From Bacteroidales bacterium (GTDB taxonomy: Bacteria > Bacteroidota > Bacteroidia > Bacteroidales > F082): DNA of 33,513 nt. Of this stretch, positions 25,965-33,513 are shown piece after piece; positions within the stretch are counted from its first letter, which is position 1, and each line of letters begins with the position of its first letter. The position numbers and the translations under genes were made by a program. Where the stretch lies: positions 1 through 33,513 of the forward strand of contig JALNZT010000041.1 of assembly GCA_023229135.1 (NCBI GenBank), read 5' to 3'. The notes below the pieces were generated by a model that was not told where the DNA came from, ran no database searches, and was given only the letters and a program-made list of their open reading frames with translations.

Positions 25965-26055
25965 TTCATAAATTTCGTGCCTTAAGATACAGTCGTAAGG
26001 CGGCCTGTGCTCGTCTGTATGAAAAACCCTAACTTTACCGCCAAATTTTAAATCC

Positions 26056-27039
26056 ATGCAAAGTTTATATCCTTTCACGTTTAAAGCTGTTTTTAAAGAA
26101 AAGATTTGGGGCGGACAAAAGATCCGTGAAATATTGGGAATGGACTTTGGCCAGCTGCCAAATTGTGGCGAAACCTGGCTTCTGTCTGGCGTTCAGGATG
26201 ACCCAACCGTGGTTGAAAACGGCTATCTATCGGGCAATGAGTTGAATGAATTGGTAGAAGTCTTTATGGGCGATCTGGTTGGCGAGGCCGTTTACGAACG
26301 TTTTGGCGATGTGTTTCCTATTCTGGTGAAGATAATCGACTCTAATGATTGGCTTTCCATCCAGGTGCATCCTGATGATGCTTTGGCACAGCGCCGCGGT
26401 ATCGGAATGGGCAAAACCGAGATGTGGTATGTGATGCAAGCCGATAAAGATGCAGAACTTATCAGCGGATTTAACCGTCAATTGACCAAATCCGACTATT
26501 TAGAAGCTATGGAAAAGGGCGAAATCAAGGCGTTGATGAATTATGAAACGGTTGAAAAAGGCGATGTATTTTTTATACCTGCCGGCAGGGTTCATGCTTT
26601 AGGACCGGGAACTTTAATAGCCGAAATTCAACAAACAAGCGATACAACTTACCGCATTTACGACTGGGACAGGATAGATCAAGCCGGACAAATGCGCGAG
26701 CTACATACCGCCGAAGCCATTGATGCCATTGACTTTAAGCTTCCAGACACGGCAAAAACAGCTTACCAGAAAAAGGAAAACGAAACTACCAATATGGTAA
26801 AATCTCCTTTTTTTACAACCAACTATCTTCAGTTCAAAGCAGGCATCCGCAAAGACTACTCCCAGCTCGATTCTTTTGTAATATTGTTGTGCACCGAAGG
26901 CAGTTGCAACATCGACTGGGGTTTCGAAGATAAAATTGAACTCGAAAAAGGACAAACCGTATTAATTCCCAACACTATCCAGGCGGTCGCGCTATATCCA
27001 AACAAAAGTTGCACCTTGCTCGAAGTCTATATCGAATAG
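26056..27039 (+). CDS. manA: Mannose-6-phosphate isomerase, class I
   Basis: 327 residues, the short class I form. It interconverts mannose-6-phosphate and fructose-6-phosphate, feeding GDP-mannose and surface glycan synthesis. Zinc ligands are apparent: Gln103 and His105 in SIQVHPDD, Glu122 in GKTEMWYV, His180 in PAGRVHALGPG. The conserved FKEKIWGG is at 13-20 and CGETWLLS at 37-44. It lies 91 bases after rsmA; a GCCTTA/TAAGGC hairpin (25979-26001) without a T-run sits in the gap, so whether it has its own promoter is unclear. Confidence 0.95.
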   Translation: MQSLYPFTFKAVFKEKIWGGQKIREILGMDFGQLPNCGETWLLSGVQDDPTVVENGYLSGNELNELVEVFMGDLVGEAVYERFGDVFPILVKIIDSNDWLSIQVHPDDALAQRRGIGMGKTEMWYVMQADKDAELISGFNRQLTKSDYLEAMEKGEIKALMNYETVEKGDVFFIPAGRVHALGPGTLIAEIQQTSDTTYRIYDWDRIDQAGQMRELHTAEAIDAIDFKLPDTAKTAYQKKENETTNMVKSPFFTTNYLQFKAGIRKDYSQLDSFVILLCTEGSCNIDWGFEDKIELEKGQTVLIPNTIQAVALYPNKSCTLLEVYIE

Positions 27040-27143
27040 TGCAACCTCTGCCCTACTTTGGTTGTCTAATTTATCAAATCTGCTTGTCGCCCCGCGATAG
27101 GTTTATTGTAAATTTTTTGCCAAAATAAAATCTAAAAAAAGTT

Positions 27144-27644
27144 ATGAAAGCAGTACTATTTCCCCTTTTTTCGATGCTTCTTTTCTTAAATATTGGGCTG
27201 TTTGCACAGTCGGATATTCCTCAGGTAACTATTAAAACCCTTGACGGAAAAAACTTTAACACCGCTGAAATTACAAACAGCGGCAAGCCTGTAATCTTGA
27301 GCTTCTGGGCTTTGTGGTGCAAACCTTGTCAAAAAGAACTCGATGCTTTTAACGAAAACTATGCTGACTGGCAGGAAGAAACCGGCGTTAAAATTTATGC
27401 CGTTTCTATCGACGACTCACGCTCCACAGCCCGCGTTATGCCGATGGTTAACGGAAAATCCTGGGAATTTGAAGTGCTGCTTGATCCCAATAGCGACCTC
27501 AAAAGAGCGATGAATGTAAACATGATTCCGCATACCTTTTTGCTTGATGGTGAAGGGAAAATCGTTTCTCAGCACACTTCCTACTTTGAAGGTGCAGAAT
27601 ATGAATTGTACGAAAAGGTGAAAGAAATCGCCGGAGTAAAATAA
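27144..27644 (+). CDS. Periplasmic TlpA-like thioredoxin-fold protein
   Basis: 166 residues with a signal peptide (MKAVLFPLFSMLLFLNIG, cleavage near LFAQ). The redox motif WCKPC has cysteines at 59 and 62 within VILSFWALWCKPCQKEL; the cis-proline segment is MIPHTFLLD. It fits TlpA/ResA-type thiol-disulfide oxidoreductases acting outside the cytoplasm. It leads a three-gene set (gaps of about 21 bases) with a barrel protein and an Omp28-like lipoprotein that also has a CxxC, so thiol maintenance of that lipoprotein is a reasonable inference. Confidence 0.92.
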   Translation: MKAVLFPLFSMLLFLNIGLFAQSDIPQVTIKTLDGKNFNTAEITNSGKPVILSFWALWCKPCQKELDAFNENYADWQEETGVKIYAVSIDDSRSTARVMPMVNGKSWEFEVLLDPNSDLKRAMNVNMIPHTFLLDGEGKIVSQHTSYFEGAEYELYEKVKEIAGVK

Positions 27645-27665
27645 ATATCTCCTAACCAGATTATC

Positions 27666-29330
27666 ATGCGTAAATTATTAATTTTTGTGCTTTTGCTGGG
27701 CTTTTCTCACAGTTATGCCCAGGATTTTATCGACAAAGCTCAGGTCAATGGCAGCTTTCAAATTGACGGACAATATTACCAGCCCGACAACGCTATCGGC
27801 ATATACGATTCCACCATCGACGGACGAAAAATGGGTGTGAACGGCTTTGGAAATATCACTTACACACTCGGGAAGTTTTCGGCAGGAGTGCGCTATGAGG
27901 CTTTCCTCACACCACTTGCAGGCTTCGATCCTTTGCAGGAAGGCAATGGTTTTCCGAATATGTGGGCCAGCTATCAAACAGATTTTATCGGTGTAACAGT
28001 TGGGAATTTCTACGAACAGTTTGGCAACGGCCTTGTGTTGCGTGCTTACGAAGAATGGACACTCGGCTACGACAATTCCATCAACGGAATGCGTATTGTA
28101 CTGCGTCCTACTCCCGGAATTACGCTGAAAGGAGTTTACGGCACACAACGTTATTATTGGCAGAAATTTGAGAATGGAAACCGCGGTATCGTCAGGGGAT
28201 TAGACGCCGAGTTTGACCTGAATCAAAGCATAAAAAGCTTGAACGACGCTCCGGTACGCCTGATTTTGGGCGTCAGCGGTGTAAGCAAATACCAAAAAGA
28301 CAAAGACCCTTTGTTTAATTTACCCGAAAACGTTAGCGCATTGGCAGGAAGGATGAACCTGAGCGCGGGCAAATTCAACTTTGCAACCGAATATGCCTAC
28401 AAAATAAACGACCCTTCAGCCATGAATAACTTTATCTACCGAGAAGGCCAGTCGATTTTATCTTCTTTGTCGTATTCGCAGAAAGGTCTGGGCGCTGTGC
28501 TTCAGTTGAAAAGGGTTGACAATATGAGCTTTAAATCTGATAGAGGAATCGATGGTAATGCGCTGGACATCAACTTTATCCCGCCCATAAACCGCACCCA
28601 TTCCTACAGTTTGGCCGCCCGATATCCTTATGCTACCCAGCCCAATGGCGAAATGGCGATGCAGTTTCAGCTAAATTATAAAATCCCGAAAGGAAGTGTT
28701 TTGGGAGGAAAATACGGCACTGGAATCGCGCTAAACTTCAGCCAGGTAAATGACATTGTTCGCAGCCAGGTTAATGATTCTACTTTAGTGAATACACAAG
28801 GAACTTTTGGATATAATTCCGACTTCTTTAAGGTTTCTGATCATATCTTTTTCAGGGATTTTAACCTGGAAATCGACAAAAAAATCAACCAAAAATGGAA
28901 AGCCGTTGTGCAGTACATGAACCTCTATTATGATATTGCCACCATCGAAGGCCATGCCGGTGAAGAAGCCGTAAAAGCCAATATCGGATTGGTTGACATT
29001 ACCTATAAAATTACTAACCGCAACAGTTTGCGCTTCGAAATGCAGGGGCTATTTACCGAGCAGGATGATGGCGACTGGGCTGCTGCATTACTTGAATATA
29101 CCATTGCACCTACCTGGTTTTTCACGATTGCCGATCAATACAATTATGGAAATCCAGACAAAGACATGCAACAACACTATTATACCGTTTCGGTAGGCTA
29201 TGTGAAAGAAGCCAGCCGCATCGCACTCACTTATGGCCGCCAAAGCGAAGGCGTGGTTTGCGTAGGTGGTGTATGCCGTCAGGTGCCTGCCTCAAGTGGT
29301 TTAAGTATTACACTTTCTACAAGTTTTTAA
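27666..29330 (+). CDS. Outer-membrane beta-barrel protein, DUF6029-like
   Basis: 554 residues with a signal peptide (MRKLLIFVLLLGFSHSYAQ). The mature part is made of alternating amphipathic strands rich in Tyr/Phe/Gly (for example FSAGVRYEAFLTPL and VTVGNFYEQFGNGLVLRAYEEW) and ends in LSITLSTSF with terminal Phe, typical of an outer-membrane barrel. From memory the GNFYEQFG...GLVLRAYE region matches the Bacteroidota DUF6029 family; this is not checked. Function unknown. Two cysteines near the C-terminus (VCVGGVC) could form a disulfide, which would suit its TlpA-like neighbour. Confidence 0.8.
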   Translation: MRKLLIFVLLLGFSHSYAQDFIDKAQVNGSFQIDGQYYQPDNAIGIYDSTIDGRKMGVNGFGNITYTLGKFSAGVRYEAFLTPLAGFDPLQEGNGFPNMWASYQTDFIGVTVGNFYEQFGNGLVLRAYEEWTLGYDNSINGMRIVLRPTPGITLKGVYGTQRYYWQKFENGNRGIVRGLDAEFDLNQSIKSLNDAPVRLILGVSGVSKYQKDKDPLFNLPENVSALAGRMNLSAGKFNFATEYAYKINDPSAMNNFIYREGQSILSSLSYSQKGLGAVLQLKRVDNMSFKSDRGIDGNALDINFIPPINRTHSYSLAARYPYATQPNGEMAMQFQLNYKIPKGSVLGGKYGTGIALNFSQVNDIVRSQVNDSTLVNTQGTFGYNSDFFKVSDHIFFRDFNLEIDKKINQKWKAVVQYMNLYYDIATIEGHAGEEAVKANIGLVDITYKITNRNSLRFEMQGLFTEQDDGDWAAALLEYTIAPTWFFTIADQYNYGNPDKDMQQHYYTVSVGYVKEASRIALTYGRQSEGVVCVGGVCRQVPASSGLSITLSTSF

Positions 29331-29351
29331 GCTGAAAATAACCTCAAATTG

Positions 29352-30203
29352 ATGCTGATGAAAATTAAACTAACAATAGCAGTTCTTACTTTATTTACAG
29401 TCATTTTTATGGCCGGTTGTGATAAAATTGATCCGCCTTATATTAATGAGAGTGGCGGTGGTGGTGGCGATGATGCCGACGTAGTGCAAAAGGTACTGCT
29501 CGAAGACTATACTGGTCACACCTGTGTAAATTGTCCGGCGGCAGCTAAGATTGCCAGTGATTTACAAAAACTTTATGGTGAAAAACTAATCGTGATGGCT
29601 GTTCATACCGGCTTTTTTGCAGATCCTATGCAGCCCCCTTTTGATACAGATTTCCGAACAAATACCGGAGATAAATGGAGAACTGATTTCAGTATCGTAA
29701 GCTATCCCAGTGGCATGATAAACAGAGGCTTAGAAGGTGGACGCATTGCCGGAAAAGGCCAATGGGCTTCGCGGGTGGATGCCGCTATGCAGGAGACTGC
29801 AAAAGCAAGCCTAAAAATTGAGACAAATTATACCGAAGCAAACCGCCAACTTGCGCTGAAAATAGATTCTCGCTTCCTGCAAAATGCAAGCGAAAAATAC
29901 CTTTTGCAGGTTTGCTTAGTTGAAGACAGCATTATGGCGCCACAACGTAACAACGATCCATCAGTTGGTGAAACGCCTACCATTACTGAGTATTACCACC
30001 GTCATGTGCTGCGAAAAGGCGTAAATGGTGTCAATGGAGAAACCATAAGCAGCACCTCAATTGTTGCCAATGAAACCTATACCCACGAATACAATATCCC
30101 GATAGATGTGGCCTACAATGCCGATCGCTGTTCAATTATTGTATTTATTTACAGAGAAGCTAACGGTGAAATTGTGCAGGTAGAAGAAGCGCATATTAAA
30201 TAG
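29352..30203 (+). CDS. Omp28-like surface lipoprotein with CxxC
   Basis: 283 residues from ATG 29352 (ATG 29358 is equally possible). A lipoprotein signal ends in MAGC with Cys23, followed by a Gly/Asp-rich linker typical of surface-exposed Bacteroidota lipoproteins. VLLEDYTGHTCVNCPAAAK places Cys58 and Cys61 in a thioredoxin-like setting, the hallmark of Omp28-related proteins. The C-terminal half is predicted beta-rich. It is the last gene of the tlpA-like cassette and is followed by a two-way terminator. Substrate or ligand unknown. Confidence 0.88.
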   Translation: MLMKIKLTIAVLTLFTVIFMAGCDKIDPPYINESGGGGGDDADVVQKVLLEDYTGHTCVNCPAAAKIASDLQKLYGEKLIVMAVHTGFFADPMQPPFDTDFRTNTGDKWRTDFSIVSYPSGMINRGLEGGRIAGKGQWASRVDAAMQETAKASLKIETNYTEANRQLALKIDSRFLQNASEKYLLQVCLVEDSIMAPQRNNDPSVGETPTITEYYHRHVLRKGVNGVNGETISSTSIVANETYTHEYNIPIDVAYNADRCSIIVFIYREANGEIVQVEEAHIK

Positions 30204-30225
30204 CATTTCGTACTGTTTTAAACAT

Positions 30226-30263
30226 AAAAACCCCGCTTAAACTTTGATTTGAGCGGGGTTTTT
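30226..30263. terminator. Bidirectional rho-independent terminator between convergent genes
   Basis: CCCCGCTTAAA (30231-30241) pairs with TTTGAGCGGGG (30248-30258) around a 6-base loop, with one G-U pair. It is flanked by five A on the left and five T on the right, so it works for the Omp28-like gene (+) and maeB (-). Confidence 0.92.
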
Positions 30264-30288
30264 GCTTTTTTGCAATCAACTTAGGTTT

Positions 30289-32568
30289 TTATTTCCTCCT
30301 TGCCTGTCTGCTTTGCGCATCCAGCACGGCAATGGTAATCATATTTACAATTTCAGAAACCGAGCTGCCCATTTGAAGCACCTGCACAGGCTGATTGAGG
30401 CCGTTTAGAATTGGCCCTATAACTTCGAACTTACCCAATTCCTGCATCAGCTTGTAGGCAATATTGCCTGATTCCAGGTTGGGGAAAATCAGCGTATTGG
30501 CAGGTCCATCAACAAGTTTGGAGAATGTAAAGGACTCCGTCAATAATTCCGGATTTAAGGCTGTATTTGCCTGTAGCTCACCATCTACAATCATGTCGGG
30601 ATAGTGTTCGTGCAGGTATTCTACCGCTTTTTTCTGTTTTTCTGGCACATCACCACTGGCAGATCCGAAGTTAGAATAAGATACCAGAGCCACACGGGGT
30701 GTAAACTTAAACTCGCGAACGGTTTCGCAGGTTTGAAGCGTGATTTCTACTAATTCCTCAACAGACGGGTTAATATTGACGGTGCAATCCGCAAAAAATA
30801 CAGGTCCTTTTTTGGTATTCACGATATACATTCCTGAAACAATTTTGGAACCTTTTCTTTTTCCAACAACTTGTAAAGCTGGTCTTAGGGAATCCGGATA
30901 GTTACGTGTAAGTCCCGAAACCAGTGCGTCGGCCATGCCGGCTTCGAGCATCATAGGGCCAAAATAGTTGCGATGGTTCATCAGGCTGCGAGCTGCGTGA
31001 AAGGTCAATCCTTTGCGTTGGCGTTTCAAAAAAAGCGCTTCTGCAAACTGCTTGCGCCGTCCAATCTGATCATTTGCTGTCGGGTCAATAATCTCTACAT
31101 TTTTCAGCTCCAGATCGTTCTCTTTAATCAATTGCCTGATGATGTAGGACCTGCCCAGCAATATTGGTTCGGCAATACCTTCATTAAGCACAATCTCTGC
31201 CGCTTTCAGCATTTTATAATTTTCGGCATCGGCCAATATCACACGCTTAGGATTATGCTTGGCACGGGTTTTAATCTGCCGTATCAGCGGGTTGCTCAGG
31301 TTTAAGCGCTTCCTTAATTCATCGATATATGCATCCCAATTGGTGATGGGTTTTTGTGCTACGCCACTTTCCATGGCAGCTCTAGCTACTGCCGGCGCTA
31401 CCCTTTCTATCAGTCGCGGGTCAGTAGGCTTAGGAATGATATAATCTCGTCCGAATTTTAGATTATTTACATTAAATGCGATGTTAACCTCTTCGGGAAC
31501 AGGCTCTTTAGCTAACTGTGCCAGTGCTATAGAGGCAGCCAGTTTCATCTCGTCGTTAATTTGTCTGGCCCGCACATCCAGTGCTCCTCTGAAAATGTAT
31601 GGGAAGCCGAGTACATTATTAATTTGGTTTGGGAAATCGCTTCTGCCGGTAGCCATAATAATATCGTCGCGTGTTGCCATGGCTTCATCGTAAGCTATCT
31701 CGGGAGTGGGATTTGCCAGGGCAAACACGATGGGCTGATCAGCCATATCAAGCAACATATCGCGCTTCATTATGCCGGCAACCGAGAGTCCGAGAAACAT
31801 ATCAGCGCCTTTTAAGGCTTGCTTTAAACTTATCGGTTCTTTGTCAACCGCATATTTTTGTTTGGTTTCGTTAAGGTCGGTTCTGCCTTTGTGAATCAAT
31901 CCTTTGCTGTCGAACATCAGAATGTTTTCCGGTGTTGCACCTAACTTAATATATAGGCGTGTGCAGGAAGTAGCGGCCGCTCCGGCACCATTCACAACAA
32001 TTTTCAGTGTTTCAATCTTCTTTCCGTTGATTTCCAAAGCATTCAAAAGGCCTGCCGAAGTGATGATTGCTGTGCCGTGCTGGTCGTCGTGCATCACAGG
32101 GATAGGCAGCATCTCTTTCAGTTTTTCTTCTACCTCAAAACATTCTGGCGCTTTGATGTCTTCCAGGTTTATGCCGCCAAAAGTAGGTGCGATGGCTTTT
32201 ATGATTTCAATGAGTTTTTTTGGGTCTTTCTCATTGATTTCGATGTCGAAAACATCAATATCGGCAAACACTTTAAACAGCAATCCTTTGCCTTCCATCA
32301 CGGGCTTTCCGGCTTCGGGACCAATATCTCCCAGGCCAAGTACTGCCGTTCCGTTTGAAATAACGCCTACTAAATTCCCTTTCCCGGTATATTTGTACAC
32401 GTCTTCAGGGGTTTTGTTGATGGCCAAACAGGGATCTGCAACACCGGGCGTATAGGCTAGCGAAAGATCGCGCTGGGTGCTATAAGGTTTTGTGGGAATA
32501 ACCTCCAGCTTGCCGGGTCTGCCAGAGGAATGATAATACAATGCATCTTTGTTAAAAAGCTTATCCAT
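30289..32568 (-). CDS. maeB: NADP-dependent malic enzyme with C-terminal phosphotransacetylase-like domain
   Basis: 759 residues, the MaeB hybrid length. The N-terminal malic domain includes RDLSLAYTPGVADPCLAI (about 33-50) and LEDIKAPECFEVEE (about 135-148). The NAD(P)-binding part has VVNGAGAAATSCTRL (about 191-205) and VFALANPTPEIAYDEA. From about 430 a PTA/PTB domain follows (RVILADAENYKMLKAAEIVL...GMADALVSGLTRNYPDSLRPALQVVG). MaeB decarboxylates malate to pyruvate with NADPH production; the PTA-like part is usually non-catalytic and makes the enzyme sensitive to acetyl-CoA. The gene is convergent with the Omp28-like gene and monocistronic in appearance. Confidence 0.97.
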   Translation of the reverse strand: MDKLFNKDALYYHSSGRPGKLEVIPTKPYSTQRDLSLAYTPGVADPCLAINKTPEDVYKYTGKGNLVGVISNGTAVLGLGDIGPEAGKPVMEGKGLLFKVFADIDVFDIEINEKDPKKLIEIIKAIAPTFGGINLEDIKAPECFEVEEKLKEMLPIPVMHDDQHGTAIITSAGLLNALEINGKKIETLKIVVNGAGAAATSCTRLYIKLGATPENILMFDSKGLIHKGRTDLNETKQKYAVDKEPISLKQALKGADMFLGLSVAGIMKRDMLLDMADQPIVFALANPTPEIAYDEAMATRDDIIMATGRSDFPNQINNVLGFPYIFRGALDVRARQINDEMKLAASIALAQLAKEPVPEEVNIAFNVNNLKFGRDYIIPKPTDPRLIERVAPAVARAAMESGVAQKPITNWDAYIDELRKRLNLSNPLIRQIKTRAKHNPKRVILADAENYKMLKAAEIVLNEGIAEPILLGRSYIIRQLIKENDLELKNVEIIDPTANDQIGRRKQFAEALFLKRQRKGLTFHAARSLMNHRNYFGPMMLEAGMADALVSGLTRNYPDSLRPALQVVGKRKGSKIVSGMYIVNTKKGPVFFADCTVNINPSVEELVEITLQTCETVREFKFTPRVALVSYSNFGSASGDVPEKQKKAVEYLHEHYPDMIVDGELQANTALNPELLTESFTFSKLVDGPANTLIFPNLESGNIAYKLMQELGKFEVIGPILNGLNQPVQVLQMGSSVSEIVNMITIAVLDAQSRQARRK

Positions 32569-32591
32569 GGTGTGGTTTTTTTGTAATCCAT

Positions 32592-32599
32592 CAAAATTA
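32592..32599 (-). promoter_or_regulatory. Possible -7 element of maeB
   Basis: The minus strand reads TAATTTTG, fitting TAnnTTTG, 23 bases before the maeB ATG. No clear -33 TTTG was found upstream. Confidence 0.35.
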
Positions 32600-32725
32600 A
32601 GGAATTCTTTAAAACATTAGAAAAAAACTTGCTCATAAACGATTATTTGTTTCAATAGCTAAATTGAATTTAGAAGTTGACGAGTTAAAAAGTTCAAGAG
32701 TTATACATCAGGTAAACTCAACAGC

Positions 32726-32885
32726 ACATCTACAAATCAGCAAATCAACAAATCAGCACATCCTCAAATCAGCAAATCAGCACATCAGCACATCAGCAAA
32801 TCAGCAAATCAACAAATCAGCACATCAGCACATCAGCAAATCAGCAAATCAACAAATCAGCACATCAGCACATCAGCACATCAGC
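32726..32885 (+). repeat. 8-bp tandem repeat array with 40-bp higher-order unit
   Basis: Twenty units of consensus A(A/C)ATCA(G/A)C run without a break; the first (acatctac) and the fifth (acatcctc, 32758-32765) are degenerate. Two exact 40-bp copies, each five units in the order acatcagc, acatcagc, aaatcagc, aaatcaac, aaatcagc, lie at 32782-32821 and 32822-32861, with a partial third copy after. It fills the 407-bp gap between maeB and ruvA. Its codon-like reading (Gln/His/Ile/Ser/Asn) is low complexity and not considered coding. Confidence 0.95.
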
Positions 32886-32913
32886 ATCATTAATTTCCGT
32901 TTTACCCAGTCGC

Positions 32914-32930
32914 TAATATTTGTATTTTTG
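32914..32930 (+). promoter_or_regulatory. Possible -7 elements of ruvA
   Basis: TAATATTTG (32914-32922 region) and TATTTTTG (32923-32930) both resemble TAnnTTTG, about 45 bases before the ruvA ATG. No firm -33 element was seen; the tandem array ends about 30 bases upstream. Confidence 0.35.
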
Positions 32931-32975
32931 CCGAAATCAACGAAAAGTTGAATTTATCCAAAAATAAGGCCTTCT

Positions 32976-33513
32976 ATGTACGACTTTATCAAAGGGAAAG
33001 TTGTGGAGAAAAATCCCACTTTTGTTGTTTTAGAGAACAACGGAATTGGATATATCACACATATTTCGCTGAATACTTTTAGCGCTATTGGCGATCAGCC
33101 ACACATCCGGCTATATACGCACCTGAGCATTCGTGAAGACGCACACCTGCTTTACGGCTTTTATGAAGAGGCCGAAAGAAGCCTGTTTTTGCAGCTTGTT
33201 TCGGTATCAGGGGTGGGTTCCAACACGGCCAGATTGATCCTATCGGCACTCACCACCACCGAAGCTATCGAAGCCATTGCCACCGAGCAAGTGCACAAGC
33301 TGCAAAGCGTTAAAGGCATCGGTGTCAAAACCGCTCAACGTATTGTTGTTGACCTGCGCGATAAAGTGTCTAAAGTGGTAATTGGCACCGAAAAAATGGG
33401 TGCTTCATACAATACCGTCAGAGCAGAAGCGTTATCAGGTCTATTGATATTGGGTTTCAATAAAGTTTCTGCTGAAAAAGTACTCGACAAACTACTTAAA
33501 CAGCAGGAATCTC
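32976..33513 (+). CDS. ruvA: Holliday junction branch migration protein RuvA (C-terminus beyond window)
   Basis: 179 residues are visible from ATG 32976; the usual length is about 195-200, so only the end of domain III is missing. The N-terminal OB-fold begins MYDFIKGKVVEKNPTFVVLE and contains the LYTHLSIREDAHLLYGFYEEAER segment. The helix-hairpin-helix pair is VSGVGSNTARLILS and VKGIGVKTAQRIVVDLRDK, which bind the junction DNA. A domain III start (AEALSGLLILGFNKVSAEKVL) follows. RuvA targets RuvB to Holliday junctions for branch migration. Confidence 0.97.
   Translation, partial: MYDFIKGKVVEKNPTFVVLENNGIGYITHISLNTFSAIGDQPHIRLYTHLSIREDAHLLYGFYEEAERSLFLQLVSVSGVGSNTARLILSALTTTEAIEAIATEQVHKLQSVKGIGVKTAQRIVVDLRDKVSKVVIGTEKMGASYNTVRAEALSGLLILGFNKVSAEKVLDKLLKQQES

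Noticed and set aside
25979..26001. Terminator after rsmA
   Set aside because: The GCCTTA/TAAGGC hairpin is short and not followed by a T-run.
31904..32455. A 183-codon ORF antisense to maeB
   Set aside because: It mirrors the strongly conserved maeB frame; its product has no recognisable features.
32726..32885. CRISPR array
   Set aside because: The units are 8 bp, contiguous and nearly identical, without unique spacers; no cas genes are present.
32664..32951. A 95-codon ORF over the tandem repeats
   Set aside because: The product is only a low-complexity Gln/His/Ile/Ser/Asn string caused by the 8-bp repeat, with no start context or homologous look.

Overview
The window looks like part of a chromosome of a Bacteroidota bacterium, probably of the Bacteroidales/Marinilabiliales type. 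The evidence is: C-terminal type IX secretion (T9SS) sorting domains, a FecI/FecR pair with a DUF4974-type tail, an Omp28-like lipoprotein, a malic enzyme fused to a phosphotransacetylase domain, TAnnTTTG-type promoter elements, and few purine-rich ribosome-binding sites. No RNA genes, insertion sequences, integrases or CRISPR arrays were seen.

Left half (1-19487, all on the minus strand) is one surface-signalling and surface-protein locus. In transcription order it holds an ECF sigma factor, a FecR-type anti-sigma factor, an outer-membrane protein joining an STN signalling domain to a small beta-barrel, a secreted beta-helix T9SS protein, a 2659-residue modular T9SS protein, and a paralogous giant protein cut by the left edge (at least 1439 residues). 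The most interesting observation is a shared bipartite element, TAGGGG(T/A)AA followed by TTGTCT, with exactly 15 bases between GGGG and TTGTCT. It occurs upstream of fecR and of both giant genes. It is probably the promoter read by the ECF sigma factor, which would tie the regulator to its surface targets. The two giant genes also share a leader of about 340 nt with a 114-nt block that is 77% identical by hand count.

Right half (19718-33513) is mostly housekeeping. It holds an EamA-type transporter; rplU-rpmA with promoter and terminator; a serS-lipoprotein-TPR protein-rsmA cluster; a mannose-6-phosphate isomerase; a tlpA-like/DUF6029-like/Omp28-like envelope cassette ending in a two-way terminator; convergent maeB; an 8-bp tandem repeat array with 40-bp higher-order structure; and the start of ruvA, cut by the right edge.

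Working model (inference): a stimulus sensed at the outer membrane by the STN-barrel protein passes to FecR and releases the sigma factor. The sigma factor then drives fecR, its downstream genes and the two giant T9SS-exported proteins. It resembles FecIRA signalling, but no TonB-dependent transporter is present in the locus.
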